A stretch of DNA of 64,000 nt. Source: Sphingomonas sp. GTDB taxonomy: Bacteria; Pseudomonadota; Alphaproteobacteria; Sphingomonadales; Sphingomonadaceae. Positions 16,322-25,944 of the stretch are shown in pieces; within the stretch, counting starts at the first letter, position 1; the number at the start of each line of letters is the position of its first letter. The notes beneath the pieces were generated by a model. That model worked only from the letters and a program-made list of their open reading frames with translations, was not told the DNA's origin and searched no databases. The DNA lies in contig JAFOMG010000008.1 of the NCBI GenBank assembly GCA_017418975.1, positions 16,867 through 80,866 of the forward strand, given 5' to 3'. The position numbers and the translations under genes were made by a program.

Positions 16322-17458
16322 ATGATCGAACTGACACGCCGTGGGTTGCTGGGCGCGGGCGCCGCGCTGGCCCTTCCCTTCCCCGCCGTCGCGCAGGCGG
16401 CGGAGGGGCTGAACGCCGTGGCGAAGGCCAGGGGAATGCGCTTCGGCTCCTGCTCTTCCGGGAGCCCGCCGGGCGCCGATCGCGGTTCCTTCGCCAATCC
16501 GAGATATGCCGAGCTGCTCAAGCGCGACTGCGGCATCCTGGTGCCCGAGAACGAGTTCAAATGGCAGGCCATCCGGCCGGACGCCAAGACCTTCGACCTC
16601 GATCATTTCTCCGACATGCTCGACTATGCCGAGGCGAACGGCATGGCGATGCGCGGCCACACCCTGCTGTGGCATAAGACGCAATATTTTCCGAAATGGC
16701 TGAACGACCATGATTTCGGCGCCACGCCCGCAAAGGAAGCCGAGCGCATCCTGGGCACGCACATCCGCACGCTCTGCAAGCTCTATGCGAACCGGGTGGT
16801 GAGCTTCGACGTGGTCAACGAGACGGTGGAGGAAGGTACGGGCGCGCTGCGCACCTCGTCGCTGTCCAGGGCGTTCGGCGGGACCGAGGCCATGCTCGAC
16901 TTCGCCTATCACACCGCGCGCGAACATGCGCCGGGGGTGGAGCTGGTCTATAATGACTATATGAGCTGGGAGCCGGGCAATGAAGGGCACCGCACCGGCG
17001 TGCTCAAGCTGCTGGAAGGGTTCCGCAAGCGCGGCGTCCCCTGCGACACGCTGGGCGTGCAGTCGCATATCGGGCTGACCGGGGGCGCCACGGTGGGGGC
17101 GCTGGTGAGCCGTCAGGAAAAGCCCTGGCGCGGCTTCCTCGATAACGCGGTGGGGATGGGCTACAAGCTGGCCGTCACCGAATTCGACGTGAACGACAAG
17201 GCGCTGCCGACCGATGCGAAGGTCCGCGACGGGATCATCGCCAACTATGCCGCGGCCTATCTCGAGATCATGTTCTCCTACCCGCAGCTCAGGGACGTGC
17301 TCGCCTGGGGAATGTGCGACCGCTTCACCTGGCTCAACGGCTTCACCCCGCGCAGGGACGGGACGCGGCAGCGCGCGACTCCCTATGATGCCGAATATCA
17401 GCCCAAGGCGCTCTACGGGGCGATCCGCGATGCCTTTGCGGGCGCAGCGGCACGGTAG
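16322..17458 (+). CDS. GH10 endo-1,4-beta-xylanase
   Basis: 378-residue exported xylanase cutting internal beta-1,4-xylosidic bonds. The (beta/alpha)8 catalytic signature is complete: acid/base Glu167 in DVVNETV and nucleophile Glu287 in AVTEFDV, with substrate-site stretches ENEFKWQ, GHTLLWH and YNDY. The N-terminus (LTRRGLLGAGAALA) is Tat-like with a twin Arg, and cleavage after AQA is likely. It starts 16 bp after the D-mannonate dehydratase stop with a GCGGGAGAG ribosome-binding site, so the two form an operon. Together with GH67 and GH43 it gives the minimal set to depolymerise glucuronoxylan. Confidence 0.95.
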   Translation: MIELTRRGLLGAGAALALPFPAVAQAAEGLNAVAKARGMRFGSCSSGSPPGADRGSFANPRYAELLKRDCGILVPENEFKWQAIRPDAKTFDLDHFSDMLDYAEANGMAMRGHTLLWHKTQYFPKWLNDHDFGATPAKEAERILGTHIRTLCKLYANRVVSFDVVNETVEEGTGALRTSSLSRAFGGTEAMLDFAYHTAREHAPGVELVYNDYMSWEPGNEGHRTGVLKLLEGFRKRGVPCDTLGVQSHIGLTGGATVGALVSRQEKPWRGFLDNAVGMGYKLAVTEFDVNDKALPTDAKVRDGIIANYAAAYLEIMFSYPQLRDVLAWGMCDRFTWLNGFTPRRDGTRQRATPYDAEYQPKALYGAIRDAFAGAAAR

Positions 17459-17464
17459 ATAGGT

Positions 17465-17482
17465 CGATCTTGTCCAAGATCG
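17465..17482. terminator. Short perfect palindrome after GH10 xylanase
   Basis: An 8-bp inverted repeat (CGATCTTG/CAAGATCG, 2-base spacer) lies 7 bp after the xylanase stop. It may end that transcript or be an operator for the next operon; no T run follows, so its role is unresolved. Confidence 0.3.
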
Positions 17483-17538
17483 TTCAGAAAACTCGTGCTA
17501 GGGGCTGATTCGAAGGATCCGAACGAGGGGGTGGAGCG

Positions 17539-18543
17539 ATGGCGGCGGTGGCCGCGAGCCAGGAACCGAGCTTCGAGGCGCTGCTGGCCGGCGAGCTCGA
17601 CACGGACCAGCTGCGCGCCGTTGCCGACCATATCGCCGCGCGCCACGCCGCATCGCCCAAGGGCGACGGCGCCGCCTTTCGCAAGACGCTCGCGCTGGCT
17701 GCCGCCAGCGACGCCCAGCGCGCAGAGCTTGCCCGCCACCAGGACGCTATCGCCCGCCGCATTGCCGCGGGCCGGGTCCGCGCCGTGGCGGGCGAGCCGA
17801 CGGATCTGCTCCATGATTTCGCGGGGCCCGTGCTGGAAGTGATGCGCAGCGGCATGGCGGGCGAGGCGAACACGCTGGCCAACCGCTATCTCGATATCGC
17901 GCCGCAGGGCGCGGCCGGCTGGTCGCTGCTGCCGCTCTATCTCTCGCTGCGCGCGAGCGCGGACGGCGATGCCGAGCTGGCCGACAGCCTGCTCGCCCCC
18001 GCCCGGCCGCGGCTGGTGGTGATCGGCGGGCTTTCGGGCACCGGCAAGTCGACGCTGGCGCGGTTGCTCGGCAGCCGGATCGGCCGCCTGCCCGGCGCCC
18101 GCGTGCTGCGCTCCGACGTGTTCCGCAAGCGGCTGGCCGGCGTGAGCCCGGAAACCAGGCTGCCGCCCAGGCATTACACGCGTCACAATGACGACGAGAC
18201 CTATGAGGCCCTGTTCGAATCCGCCGACGATCACCTCGCCTGCGGCAACAGCGTGATCCTGGACGCGGTGTTCATGAGCCGCGGCGAGCGCGACGTGGCC
18301 GAGGCGCTGGCCGATCGCTATCGCGCCGCCTTCACCGGCATCTGGCTGGAGGCGCCCGAACGCGACCGGATCGCCCGGGTGGCCGCGCGCGCGCACGACG
18401 CCTCGGACGCGACGGAGGCGGTGGTGCGCGAACAGTCGCGCCGCTCGGTCGGCGAGATCCATTGGCACCGCATCCGCGTGAACCGCCCGCAGGAGCTGAT
18501 CGTCGCCGCCGCGCGCGCCGCGCTGGACCGGACGCGCCGATGA
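17539..18543 (+). CDS. P-loop ATPase / small-molecule kinase-like protein
   Basis: 334-residue protein with an uncharacterised helical N-terminal half (about 1-150) and a C-terminal kinase-like domain. The Walker A GGLSGTGKST (about 164-173) is followed by LRSDVFRKRLAG and a helical lid. This is the arrangement of the ATP-binding half of annotated 'aminoglycoside phosphotransferase/ATP-binding' proteins and of gluconokinase-like enzymes. The C-terminus keeps an LxA.ERxRIA..R lid segment. It is translationally coupled (ATGA) to the Pfk-2-type kinase downstream, suggesting a joint metabolic role, but the substrate cannot be named. The N-terminal half does not show the APH kinase motifs, so this is not a full bifunctional enzyme. 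Confidence 0.65.
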   Translation: MAAVAASQEPSFEALLAGELDTDQLRAVADHIAARHAASPKGDGAAFRKTLALAAASDAQRAELARHQDAIARRIAAGRVRAVAGEPTDLLHDFAGPVLEVMRSGMAGEANTLANRYLDIAPQGAAGWSLLPLYLSLRASADGDAELADSLLAPARPRLVVIGGLSGTGKSTLARLLGSRIGRLPGARVLRSDVFRKRLAGVSPETRLPPRHYTRHNDDETYEALFESADDHLACGNSVILDAVFMSRGERDVAEALADRYRAAFTGIWLEAPERDRIARVAARAHDASDATEAVVREQSRRSVGEIHWHRIRVNRPQELIVAAARAALDRTRR

Positions 18544-19463
18544 CGATCGCGACGTTGACGCTCAACCCGGCGCTCGACGTCACCACCTGCACCGAGAAGG
18601 TGCGCCCCGGGCACAAGCTGCGATGCACCGCGCCCCGCTTCGATCCGGGCGGCGGCGGGATCAACGTGGCACGGGTGGTGACGCATCTCGGCGGCCAGGC
18701 GATGGCGGTGTTTCCCAGCGGCGGCCCCACCGGCGCGACGATCGTCTCGCTGCTCGAGGAGCAACGGGTGCCGATCCTGCCGGTGCCGATCGCCGGCACG
18801 ACTCGCCAGAGCTTCACTGTCGACGAGGGCCGGCCGGGCGACCAGTATCGCTTCGTGCTGCCGGGCCCCGAGCTGCGCGCGGACGAGCTGGCCGGGCTGC
18901 TCGACGCGCTGTTCGGGGTGGCGGAGGCGGATCATGTCGTGGTGAGCGGAAGCCTGCCGCCGGGCTGCGACCCGGCGATCCTCAAGCGCATCGCCGAACG
19001 CTGCCATGGCACGGGCGCCAAGCTGGTGGTCGACACCTCCGGGCCGGCGCTCGCCGCATGTGAAGGTGCCGGGGCATGGCTGATCAAACCGAGCCTGCGC
19101 GAGGTGGCCGACCTGCTCGGGCGCGAAATCACCGGAGAGGCGGACGAGATGGCGGCGGCGCATGCGCTGCACGATCGCGGCTTTGCCGAACTGGTGGTGA
19201 TCTCGCTCGCCGAGCGCGGGGCGCTGCTCGTCGGCAAGGACGAGGAACTGCGCCTGCCCGCGATCCCCGTGGAAGCCAAGGGCACGGTCGGCGCCGGGGA
19301 TTCGATGGTGGCGGGGATCACGCTGGCCTCCGCCCGGGGCAAGGCGATCGAGGAGGCGCTACGCTACGGCATCGCCGCGGGCGCCGCGACGCTGATGACT
19401 CCCGCGACCGAGCTGGCCCGCAAGGAAGATGTGGAACGGCTCTACGCCGGAACGGTTTCCTGA
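18540..19463 (+). CDS. pfkB: 6-phosphofructokinase II (Pfk-2 type, PfkB family)
   Basis: 307-residue ribokinase-fold sugar phosphate kinase. It follows E. coli Pfk-2 closely from the start (IATLTLNPALD, KLRCTAPRFDPGGGGINVAR) to the catalytic GTVGAGDSM anion hole with the general-base Asp. It would phosphorylate fructose-6-phosphate to the 1,6-bisphosphate; a tagatose-6-phosphate or fructose-1-phosphate preference cannot be excluded. Its ATG overlaps the stop of the P-loop kinase gene (ATGA at 18540-18543). Its 3' end overlaps the convergent ArsR gene by 22 bp. Many sphingomonads rely on Entner-Doudoroff glycolysis, so a Pfk here is metabolically notable. Confidence 0.85.
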   Translation: MTIATLTLNPALDVTTCTEKVRPGHKLRCTAPRFDPGGGGINVARVVTHLGGQAMAVFPSGGPTGATIVSLLEEQRVPILPVPIAGTTRQSFTVDEGRPGDQYRFVLPGPELRADELAGLLDALFGVAEADHVVVSGSLPPGCDPAILKRIAERCHGTGAKLVVDTSGPALAACEGAGAWLIKPSLREVADLLGREITGEADEMAAAHALHDRGFAELVVISLAERGALLVGKDEELRLPAIPVEAKGTVGAGDSMVAGITLASARGKAIEEALRYGIAAGAATLMTPATELARKEDVERLYAGTVS

Positions 19464-19750
19464 GTCGCATCGGTGCGGCAGAACAGGCTGTGCATCGCTT
19501 CCAGCATGTGGCGCGCCTCGTCGCTGGCGAGCGAATAGAAGATCATCTGGCCGTCGCGGCGCGCGGCGACCATCCCTTCGCGGCGCAGGAGCGCGAGCTG
19601 CTGCGACACCGCGGTATCACGGGCGCCGGTGAGGCGCGCGAGCTCGCCCACTGACTTCTCGCCCTCGAGAAGGTGGCACAGCAACAGAAAACGGCTTCGA
19701 CCCGACAGCGCCTTCAGGAACGACGAGGCGCGATCGACCACGGCGATCAT
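19442..19750 (-). CDS. ArsR-family repressor with BigR/SqrR-type cysteine pair
   Basis: 102-residue winged-helix regulator. The DNA-recognition region (VGELARLTGARDTAVSQQLALL) and beta wing (RDGQMIFYSL) are clear. Cys25 in the second helix (LLLCHLL) and Cys91 in the last helix (HSLFC) are 66 residues apart, the same spacing as the sulfane-sulfur-sensing Cys pair I recall for BigR (42/108) and SqrR (41/107). The metal-binding motif of classical ArsR/SmtB is absent. The ATG at 19750 is chosen; a GTG four codons upstream is possible. It would derepress its targets on persulfide exposure, but no sulfide-oxidation gene is adjacent, so the target is unknown. Confidence 0.8.
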   Translation of the reverse strand: MIAVVDRASSFLKALSGRSRFLLLCHLLEGEKSVGELARLTGARDTAVSQQLALLRREGMVAARRDGQMIFYSLASDEARHMLEAMHSLFCRTDATQETVPA

Positions 19751-19891
19751 TTCGTTCTTCACGGGGCGAACAGCTAGGGCGCCGCAACGCCGGTTGCAAC
19801 CGCTATCTTGCGGGAAAGACAAAGGAATTCCATTCGAGTATGAAGATATCTCCGGCTGGAAGAACATAGACCGGCTTCCCATATCCTGGCG

Positions 19892-20260
19892 GTGTCCTCT
19901 TTGTTTCCCGCGCTTTTCCAAGAGTCCCCGCCGCCCGGCATCGAACAGGCGAAGAATATCCCTTCGCCGGATGAAGAAGCCGAGCTGATCCGATCCATCG
20001 ATGCGACCAGGCTCGCGCCCTTCCGCCTTCGGCAATGGCAGGGCAAGCGGCTGACGCGCAGCTTCGGCCGGCGCTACGACTTCACCGATTCGAGCTTTAC
20101 CGAGACGGAAGCGGTCCCGGACTGGCTGATGCCGCTGCGCACTCGCGCCGCCGCGCTGGCCGGGCTGGAGGCGGATGCCCCCGTCCAGGTGAGCCAGTTC
20201 CTTCCCGAGCTTGCCCCGGGGCGGGAGACCGCCGCCGAAGGCGGTGGCGGAGGGAATCTC
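19892..20260 (+). pseudogene. Truncated AlkB-like 2-oxoglutarate dioxygenase (N-terminal part only)
   Basis: From a GTG at 19892 about 100 codons resemble the N-terminus of short alphaproteobacterial AlkB-like demethylases (LAPFRLRQWQGKRLTRSFG, RYDFTDSSFTETE, VPDWLMPLRTRAAALAGL). Similarity stops near 20195. The iron-binding HxD...H half is absent, replaced by an intergenic-repeat-like GC-rich stretch running into the 3' end of threonine synthase. The frame itself stays open to about 20347 by running antisense to that gene. It is most likely a relic cut by a deletion or rearrangement; a working dioxygenase is impossible without the metal ligands. Confidence 0.6.
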
Positions 20261-21500
20261 AAAGCGCGCCGAAGTCGATCGGCCCATCCTTGTCGAGCAT
20301 CTTCGACTGATCGGCGAGCGGGTATTTCAGCCCGGTCGCGCAGTTGAACAGCACCACCTTCTCCTCGGGCGAGACCAGCCCTTCGGCCAGCGCCTTGCGC
20401 CATGCCGCGAGCGTGGCGCCGCCCTCGGGACAGAGCAGCAGCCCGTCCTTGCGCGCGGCATCGTCCACTGCCCGGGCAATGCTCTCGTCGCTCACCGCCA
20501 TCGCGACGCCGCCGCTCTCCCGCACCGCGTCGAGGATCAGGAAATCGCCCACCGCCTGCGGCACGCGGATGCCCATCGCGATCGTGTGCGCATCCTCCCA
20601 GCGAGTCGCATGGCGCTCCCCCGCATCGAAGGCGCGGACCATCGGCGCGCATCCTTCGGCCTGCACCGCGATCATCCGCGGGCGCTTCGCCCCGATCCAG
20701 CCCAGCGCCTCCATCTCGGCAAAGGCCTTCCACATGCCGATCAGGCCGGTGCCGCCGCCAGTGGGGTAGAAGATCACGTCGGGCAATTCCCAGGCGAGCT
20801 GCTCCGCCAGCTCCAGGCCCATCGTCTTCTTGCCTTCGATGCGATAGGGTTCCTTGAGCGTCGAGAGATCGAACCAGCCCCGCTCCTGCGCGCCCCGGCC
20901 GACCAGCTTGCCGCAATCGTCGATCAGCCCGTTGACGCGATAGACCCGCGCGCCCTGGGCGGCGATCTCGCGCACATTCACTTCGGGCGTGTCCGCCGGG
21001 CAGAAGATCACCGATTCGATGCCCACCCGGCTGGCATAGGCCGCCGCCGCCGCGCCGGCATTGCCGTTGGTCGGCATCGCGATGGTGGAGACGCCCAGCT
21101 CCTTCGCCATGGCGATCGCCATGACGAGCCCGCGCGCCTTGAACGAGCCGGTGGGCAGGCGCCCCTCGTCCTTGACCCAGAGATGCGCCGCGCCGGCTTC
21201 GCGCGCCAGCCCGTCGAGCGGGATGATCGGCGTGGCGATCTCGCCCAGGCTGACCAGATTCTCCGTCCGGCGGACGGGAAGCAGCTCGCGATATTTCCAC
21301 AGGTCCGCGGGGCGACCGGCGAGCGCTTCCCTGGGCAGCGCGGCCTTCACCCCCGCCAGGTCGTAGCGCACCAGCAGCGGCCGGCCGGCGCGGGAAAGGC
21401 CGTGCAGCCGGTCCGCTTCGTAGCGCTCGCCAGTCATCGAGCATTCGAGATGAGTGACGAAGGTGGGGCGGTCGGTCGTCAGATTGGCGTCGTGGCGCAA
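20259..21500 (-). CDS. thrC: Threonine synthase
   Basis: 413-residue PLP enzyme converting O-phosphohomoserine to threonine. Visible features are HLECSMTGERY at the start, the PLP lysine in TGSFKARG, TNGNAGAAAA, a phosphate/PLP loop in YPTGGGTG and LFNCATGLKYP at the end. No ATG lies near the start. A TTG at 21500, 7 bp after a GGAG site and 4 bp after the upstream stop, is the most likely start and joins the gene to the serine hydrolase operon. It is unusual for thrC to be third behind a TonB receptor and a periplasmic hydrolase. A related fold-type II PLP enzyme acting on another substrate is the alternative. Confidence 0.85.
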   Translation of the reverse strand: MRHDANLTTDRPTFVTHLECSMTGERYEADRLHGLSRAGRPLLVRYDLAGVKAALPREALAGRPADLWKYRELLPVRRTENLVSLGEIATPIIPLDGLAREAGAAHLWVKDEGRLPTGSFKARGLVMAIAMAKELGVSTIAMPTNGNAGAAAAAYASRVGIESVIFCPADTPEVNVREIAAQGARVYRVNGLIDDCGKLVGRGAQERGWFDLSTLKEPYRIEGKKTMGLELAEQLAWELPDVIFYPTGGGTGLIGMWKAFAEMEALGWIGAKRPRMIAVQAEGCAPMVRAFDAGERHATRWEDAHTIAMGIRVPQAVGDFLILDAVRESGGVAMAVSDESIARAVDDAARKDGLLLCPEGGATLAAWRKALAEGLVSPEEKVVLFNCATGLKYPLADQSKMLDKDGPIDFGAL

Positions 21501-21504
21501 GATG

Positions 21505-22674
21505 CTACTCCGGATGGGCGAGCGATTCCTCCGTCGGCGTATAGGCCGATCGTTTCCCCGGGACATCCGGAACATCGGTGGCGAAATAGGCGACGCCGGT
21601 GCCGGCGGCGCGATCGATCCACAGGCCCGATTTCAGGCCATAGGCATCGCCCGAATGGCCGAAGCGCCTGCGGCCGTCGCTGAAGGGATCGTCGCGGCAG
21701 CCGGGCGCGCCGGTGGCGGTGAACATCATGGCCAGCCCATAGCTGCAGGTGGCGCCGCCGACCGGGTTGGCGACGGAAATGTCGCCGCCGACATCGCCGT
21801 CATGGCCGTTCCAGGTCCAGAGCGGCGTCTCCAGCATGCGGATCGAGGCGGGACGCAGGATGCGCACGCCGTCCAGCCTGCCGCCGCCCAGGAACATGCG
21901 GCCGATCCGCGCCAGGCCGCGCGCCGAAATGCGCAGCCCGCCCTGGGGCGAGAAGATCGCGCCATTGGCACCCGGACGCCAGCCGGACAGATCGCAGCCG
22001 CCGTCCCGCGCCGGAGTGACCGGGCAGGCCGGCGCCGCGCCGCGATTGCCGTCCTTGACGGCGACGCGCCCGCGATACTGGACGACGGCGCGGGCGGCGG
22101 TCCCGGGGCGGCAGCTCGCCCAATTATAGCAGGCGTCGAGCTTCATGGGAGCCAGGACCAGGCGATCCATCAACCGGTCGAACCGCTCGCCCGTGGCGCG
22201 CTCCATCACCGCGGCGACAACCGGGAAGTTGAAGTTGGTATAGGCCCACCAGCTGCCGGGAGCATGGCCGGCATCCCAGGCCCTGGGATCCGCCAGCACC
22301 GCGCGCATGTCCGCGTCGAGCGGCAGGACGTAATCGACCCGGTCGGTGAGGCTGGAGCGATGCGAGAGCAGCAGGCGCAGCGTGATCGGCGCGTCGGGAA
22401 AGGCCGGGTTGCGCAGCGTCCAGCCGAGCCAGCGCGAGACATCGGCGTCGAGATCGAGCCTGCCCTGCTCGACCAGCCGCAGCACCCCGATGGCGACGAC
22501 CAGCTTGGAGATGGAGGCGATCCGCACCGGATCGTCGGCGGTGACGGGCCTGGATGCGGAAATGTCGGCCAGCCCTTTCGCGCTGACCGACATCTCTCCC
22601 CCCGCATTGAACGTTACCCGGACCATGGCAACCGGGTCCGATGCCGCCGCGAGCAGGAGCGCGGCGGCGATCAT
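21505..22674 (-). CDS. Serine hydrolase, class C beta-lactamase / DD-peptidase family
   Basis: 389-residue protein of the beta-lactamase/penicillin-binding fold (PF00144). Catalytic motifs are SISK (SxxK), YTNFN (YxN) and a GHSGDAYG box in the KTG position. A short hydrophobic N-terminus ([11 protein letters not shown]) suggests export. It contains cysteines (CYNWASC, and others) that may form disulfides in the periplasm. Members hydrolyse esters, amides, D-amino-acid peptides or beta-lactams, so the substrate is open. It follows the TonB receptor by 37 bp and precedes thrC by 4 bp, so it probably processes what the receptor imports. Confidence 0.85.
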   Translation of the reverse strand: MIAAALLLAAASDPVAMVRVTFNAGGEMSVSAKGLADISASRPVTADDPVRIASISKLVVAIGVLRLVEQGRLDLDADVSRWLGWTLRNPAFPDAPITLRLLLSHRSSLTDRVDYVLPLDADMRAVLADPRAWDAGHAPGSWWAYTNFNFPVVAAVMERATGERFDRLMDRLVLAPMKLDACYNWASCRPGTAARAVVQYRGRVAVKDGNRGAAPACPVTPARDGGCDLSGWRPGANGAIFSPQGGLRISARGLARIGRMFLGGGRLDGVRILRPASIRMLETPLWTWNGHDGDVGGDISVANPVGGATCSYGLAMMFTATGAPGCRDDPFSDGRRRFGHSGDAYGLKSGLWIDRAAGTGVAYFATDVPDVPGKRSAYTPTEESLAHPE

Positions 22675-22711
22675 GCCGGCCCCATCACGGCGGATGGAGC
22701 CGGCACGCGGA

Positions 22712-25711
22712 TCACTTCAGGCTGATGCGGATGCCCGCGCGGAACTGGCGCCCGAGCATGTCCGAATAGGTGGTGTTCGCCGCCATGCCGGTTTCCGGCA
22801 CCAGCAGCGGCCAGCGATTGAACAGGTTGGTGACGTTGACGAAGAACTGCGCCTGGTTGCCGCCGAAACGAACGGTCTGCGACAGGTTGAGGTCGACGTA
22901 GAACAGGCCCGAGACGCGGTTGTTGTCATAGGTCGGGAAGTTGGTGGTCGAGACCGGGCAGCCGCTGGTGCACTCGATGCCGTTGGCGACATATTTGCCC
23001 GCGCTGACGCCGCGACCGGTGACGGTGGCCGAGAAGGTGTCGGTCTCATAGGTCGCGCTGCCGCGGAAGATCCAGGTCGGCGTGCTGGCCTGGCCGCCAT
23101 TCGCGCCGACGGTGTTCACCGCCACGCTTCCGGCGATGCCGGTATCGGAGAGGTTCTCGATATAGCGCGTCGCCACGCCCTTCAGCGTGAAGCTGCTCGC
23201 GGCGCCCAGCGGGATGCGATAGGCCGCGTCGAAGTCGATGCCGCGCACCAGCTTGCGCACGAAGTTGAACGGCTGGCTGCGGATCAGCAGATAGGGCGCG
23301 CCCGGCACCGAACGGGTCGGGTCGTTGGTGATGGCCGCGCAATAGACCGCATTGCCGTCAGAGCAGCGGTTGACGATCTCCTGCGCGCTGATCGAGTCGA
23401 TCGCCCCCGCCAGGTCGATGCGGAAATAGTCGGCCGACGCCGTGAAGCCCGGCAGGAAGCGCGGCGAGACCACCGCGCCGATGTTCCACGAATTGGCGAT
23501 TTCCGGACGCAGGTTCGGATTGCCGGTGGTCAGGCCCGAATAGCCCCAGGTCGCCGGACCGTTCAGGCCGTCCGAGGTGTATTTGGGATTGCGCACCGAG
23601 TCGCTGTTGGCGGTGCCGGCCTGGTACAGCTCGTTCAGATTGGGCGCGCGGATGTCGCGCGAGCGGGTCACGCGGAAGCGGATGTCCGGGATCGGCGCCC
23701 AGGTCGCGCCCAGCTTCCAGGTGGTGACATAGCCCGAATTGGAATAGTCAGTCGCCCGGACCGCGCCGTTGAACTCGAGGCCGAAGCCCAGCGGCACCAC
23801 CGTCTCGAGATAGGCTTCCTTGACGGTGTACTCGCCGGTGAAGGGCAGATAGTTGCCCACCGACCATGCGTTGGTCGTGCCGGTGGTGGTCACGACCGGC
23901 TGGAATTCCTTCGGCACGCTGCCGCGGATCTTCTCCTTGCGGACTTCGCCGCCCACCGCGACGCTCACATCGCCCGCCCAGGTGGCGAACGGCGTGACCG
24001 ACCAGTTGGTGCCGGCGACGAACTGCTCCATCACCTGATCGCGATAGGGATTGCCGAGCACATAGTTGATCGCGTCCTGGCTGGCGACGCCCACGCCCAT
24101 GCGGTTCAGCGGCACGCAGTTCGGATCGTCGTTCGCGGGGTTGGAATCGACGTTGATCAGGCACTGGATCGAGCCGGTCGTATAGCCGCGCGCATTGCCC
24201 GCCGGCGCGAAGGCCGCGGCGGTCGCATTGGCCATGCGGGTCAGGTTCATGATGTTGCGCAGCTGCTCGCGCAGGTCGGAGCGGCCATATTGGGCATAGA
24301 CGTCCCAGTGCGCGGTCCTGCCGAACGCTTCGAAGCTGCCCTCGGCGCCGACGACGTAGCGCTGCACCTTGCGCTCATTGTCGATCGCGCGGAACGGCAG
24401 GTCGGCGGCGGTGGTCGCCAGCGTGATGCCGGTGACGCCGGCAAGCCGCGCCGCGCCCAGCGACTGCAGCGCGAAGGCATTGCAGGTCACGGGGACGGGA
24501 ACGGTGGTGCAGCCGGTGGTGTTGATCGCGATGCCGGTCGACAGGTTCGGGCCCGCGTTGAAGAAGACCTTCTGCCGGTTGTACGAGCCTTCGGCGAAGA
24601 GCTCGACCCCGTCCGAGACCTCGAAGCTCAGCCGGCCGAACACGCCCCAGCGATCGTCCTTGGGCATCAGGCCGATGCGCGTGCCGGAATCATTGACTTG
24701 CCAGGAGCCGCCCTGGACCAGGCTCGGTGCCGAGGACCCGGACGCACGCGTGAACGCCGGATAGGCGAAGCTGCCATAGTCGAAGGTGTTCACCGCCCCG
24801 CCATAGCCGAAATACAGGCCGCGCAGCCCGTTCGCGGTGCCGCCGGCCGAGCCGGTGATCAGGCCGCCGGGCGTCGAGTTCGCCGCGCCGATCTGGCGCC
24901 GGGTGGTGATGAACTGCGGCGTCGTGCTGGTGCTCGTCCAGTTCGGATCCTGGATGCGCACATAGCCGGTGTGATTCCATTCGCGATCGTCGCCGACCTC
25001 GAAGATGCCGTCCTGGTGCGCGATGTTGGCGCTGAGCAGGATGTGGCCGCGGCCGCCGGCGAAGGACTTGCCGCCCGCGATGCTGGCCGAGTAGTTGCCG
25101 CCGTCGCCATAGGTGGTGATGCCCGAATCCGCCTCGATCTTCAGGCCCTCGAGCTTCTTGTTCAGGATGAAGTTCACCACGCCCGACACGGCGTCCGAGC
25201 CATAGGCCGACGAGGCGCCGCCGGTGACGACCTCGACGCGATCGACCAGCGCCTGCGGGATCGTGTTGATGTCGACCCAGCCATAGATGGTCGAGCCGAC
25301 CGAGCGGCGGCCGTCGAGCAGGACCAGCACGCGGCCCTCGCCCAGGTTGCGCATGTTGAGCGCGTTGATGCCCGCCGAACCGTTCGACAGGTTGAGGCGC
25401 GAATTGGCCGGCTTGGTCGAGCCGGCGAGCTGCGGCATCTGGTTGACGAAGTCGGCAATGTTGTTCGTCGGCGAGGTGTTCTGGATATCCTGCTGGGTCA
25501 GCACGGTGAGCGGTGTCGGGGCCTGGAAGCCGTCGCGACGGATGCGCGAGCCGGTGACGAGGATCTCGCCTTCCTCGGCGGGCGCCGGCTGGGCGGCTGC
25601 CTGCGGGGTCTCCGGATTGCCGGTCTGCGCCCAGGCCGGCAGCGCGATCGCCATGGCCGCGAAAGCCGTGCTGCTGGCCAGAACCTTCCTAAACGCCGTT
25701 GCTTCGATCAT
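22712..25711 (-). CDS. TonB-dependent receptor (peptide or D-amino-acid-containing ligand inferred)
   Basis: 999-residue outer-membrane receptor. The signal peptide ends at AWA around residue 28, then a TonB-box region ([14 protein letters not shown]), a plug with [26 protein letters not shown] and [22 protein letters not shown], and a 22-strand barrel ending in an amphipathic strand ([11 protein letters not shown]). This N-terminal type (ITGSRI receptors) is common in sphingomonads next to peptidases. An AGGGGG ribosome-binding site lies about 9 bp before the ATG. It heads an operon with a serine hydrolase and thrC, divergent from the AmpG-like permease operon. The ligand is unknown; peptides are suggested by neighbours only. 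Confidence 0.9.
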   Translation of the reverse strand: MIEATAFRKVLASSTAFAAMAIALPAWAQTGNPETPQAAAQPAPAEEGEILVTGSRIRRDGFQAPTPLTVLTQQDIQNTSPTNNIADFVNQMPQLAGSTKPANSRLNLSNGSAGINALNMRNLGEGRVLVLLDGRRSVGSTIYGWVDINTIPQALVDRVEVVTGGASSAYGSDAVSGVVNFILNKKLEGLKIEADSGITTYGDGGNYSASIAGGKSFAGGRGHILLSANIAHQDGIFEVGDDREWNHTGYVRIQDPNWTSTSTTPQFITTRRQIGAANSTPGGLITGSAGGTANGLRGLYFGYGGAVNTFDYGSFAYPAFTRASGSSAPSLVQGGSWQVNDSGTRIGLMPKDDRWGVFGRLSFEVSDGVELFAEGSYNRQKVFFNAGPNLSTGIAINTTGCTTVPVPVTCNAFALQSLGAARLAGVTGITLATTAADLPFRAIDNERKVQRYVVGAEGSFEAFGRTAHWDVYAQYGRSDLREQLRNIMNLTRMANATAAAFAPAGNARGYTTGSIQCLINVDSNPANDDPNCVPLNRMGVGVASQDAINYVLGNPYRDQVMEQFVAGTNWSVTPFATWAGDVSVAVGGEVRKEKIRGSVPKEFQPVVTTTGTTNAWSVGNYLPFTGEYTVKEAYLETVVPLGFGLEFNGAVRATDYSNSGYVTTWKLGATWAPIPDIRFRVTRSRDIRAPNLNELYQAGTANSDSVRNPKYTSDGLNGPATWGYSGLTTGNPNLRPEIANSWNIGAVVSPRFLPGFTASADYFRIDLAGAIDSISAQEIVNRCSDGNAVYCAAITNDPTRSVPGAPYLLIRSQPFNFVRKLVRGIDFDAAYRIPLGAASSFTLKGVATRYIENLSDTGIAGSVAVNTVGANGGQASTPTWIFRGSATYETDTFSATVTGRGVSAGKYVANGIECTSGCPVSTTNFPTYDNNRVSGLFYVDLNLSQTVRFGGNQAQFFVNVTNLFNRWPLLVPETGMAANTTYSDMLGRQFRAGIRISLK

Positions 25712-25806
25712 TTCCTAAAACCCCCTGAAGCCCGCAATATCCCGCGCGGTGAGAGGGCATTAGGTACCAAGAATGTTGCGGCGCGCCATAGTTTCTGTTC
25801 CCCGCG

Positions 25807-25835
25807 CCATAACCCCGGGGCATCAAATGTGACAA
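25807..25835 (-). promoter_or_regulatory. Predicted promoter of the TonB receptor operon
   Basis: Read leftward, TTGTCA (25830-25835) and TTATGG (25807-25812) are spaced by 17 bp, about 96 bp before the receptor ATG. The rest of the 233-bp divergent interval (25712-25944) shows no gene; repeated GTGACA-like words near 25830 and 25850 could bind a regulator. Confidence 0.35.
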
Positions 25836-25944
25836 TTACGCGCGAAAACGTGACACGACTGCAACACAAGCCCGCCAGGCTGGCCATTGACTGCGTGCGC
25901 GCGGCGTCCGAGCGTTAGGGAAACCAGCCCCAGGGGAGCCCTTG

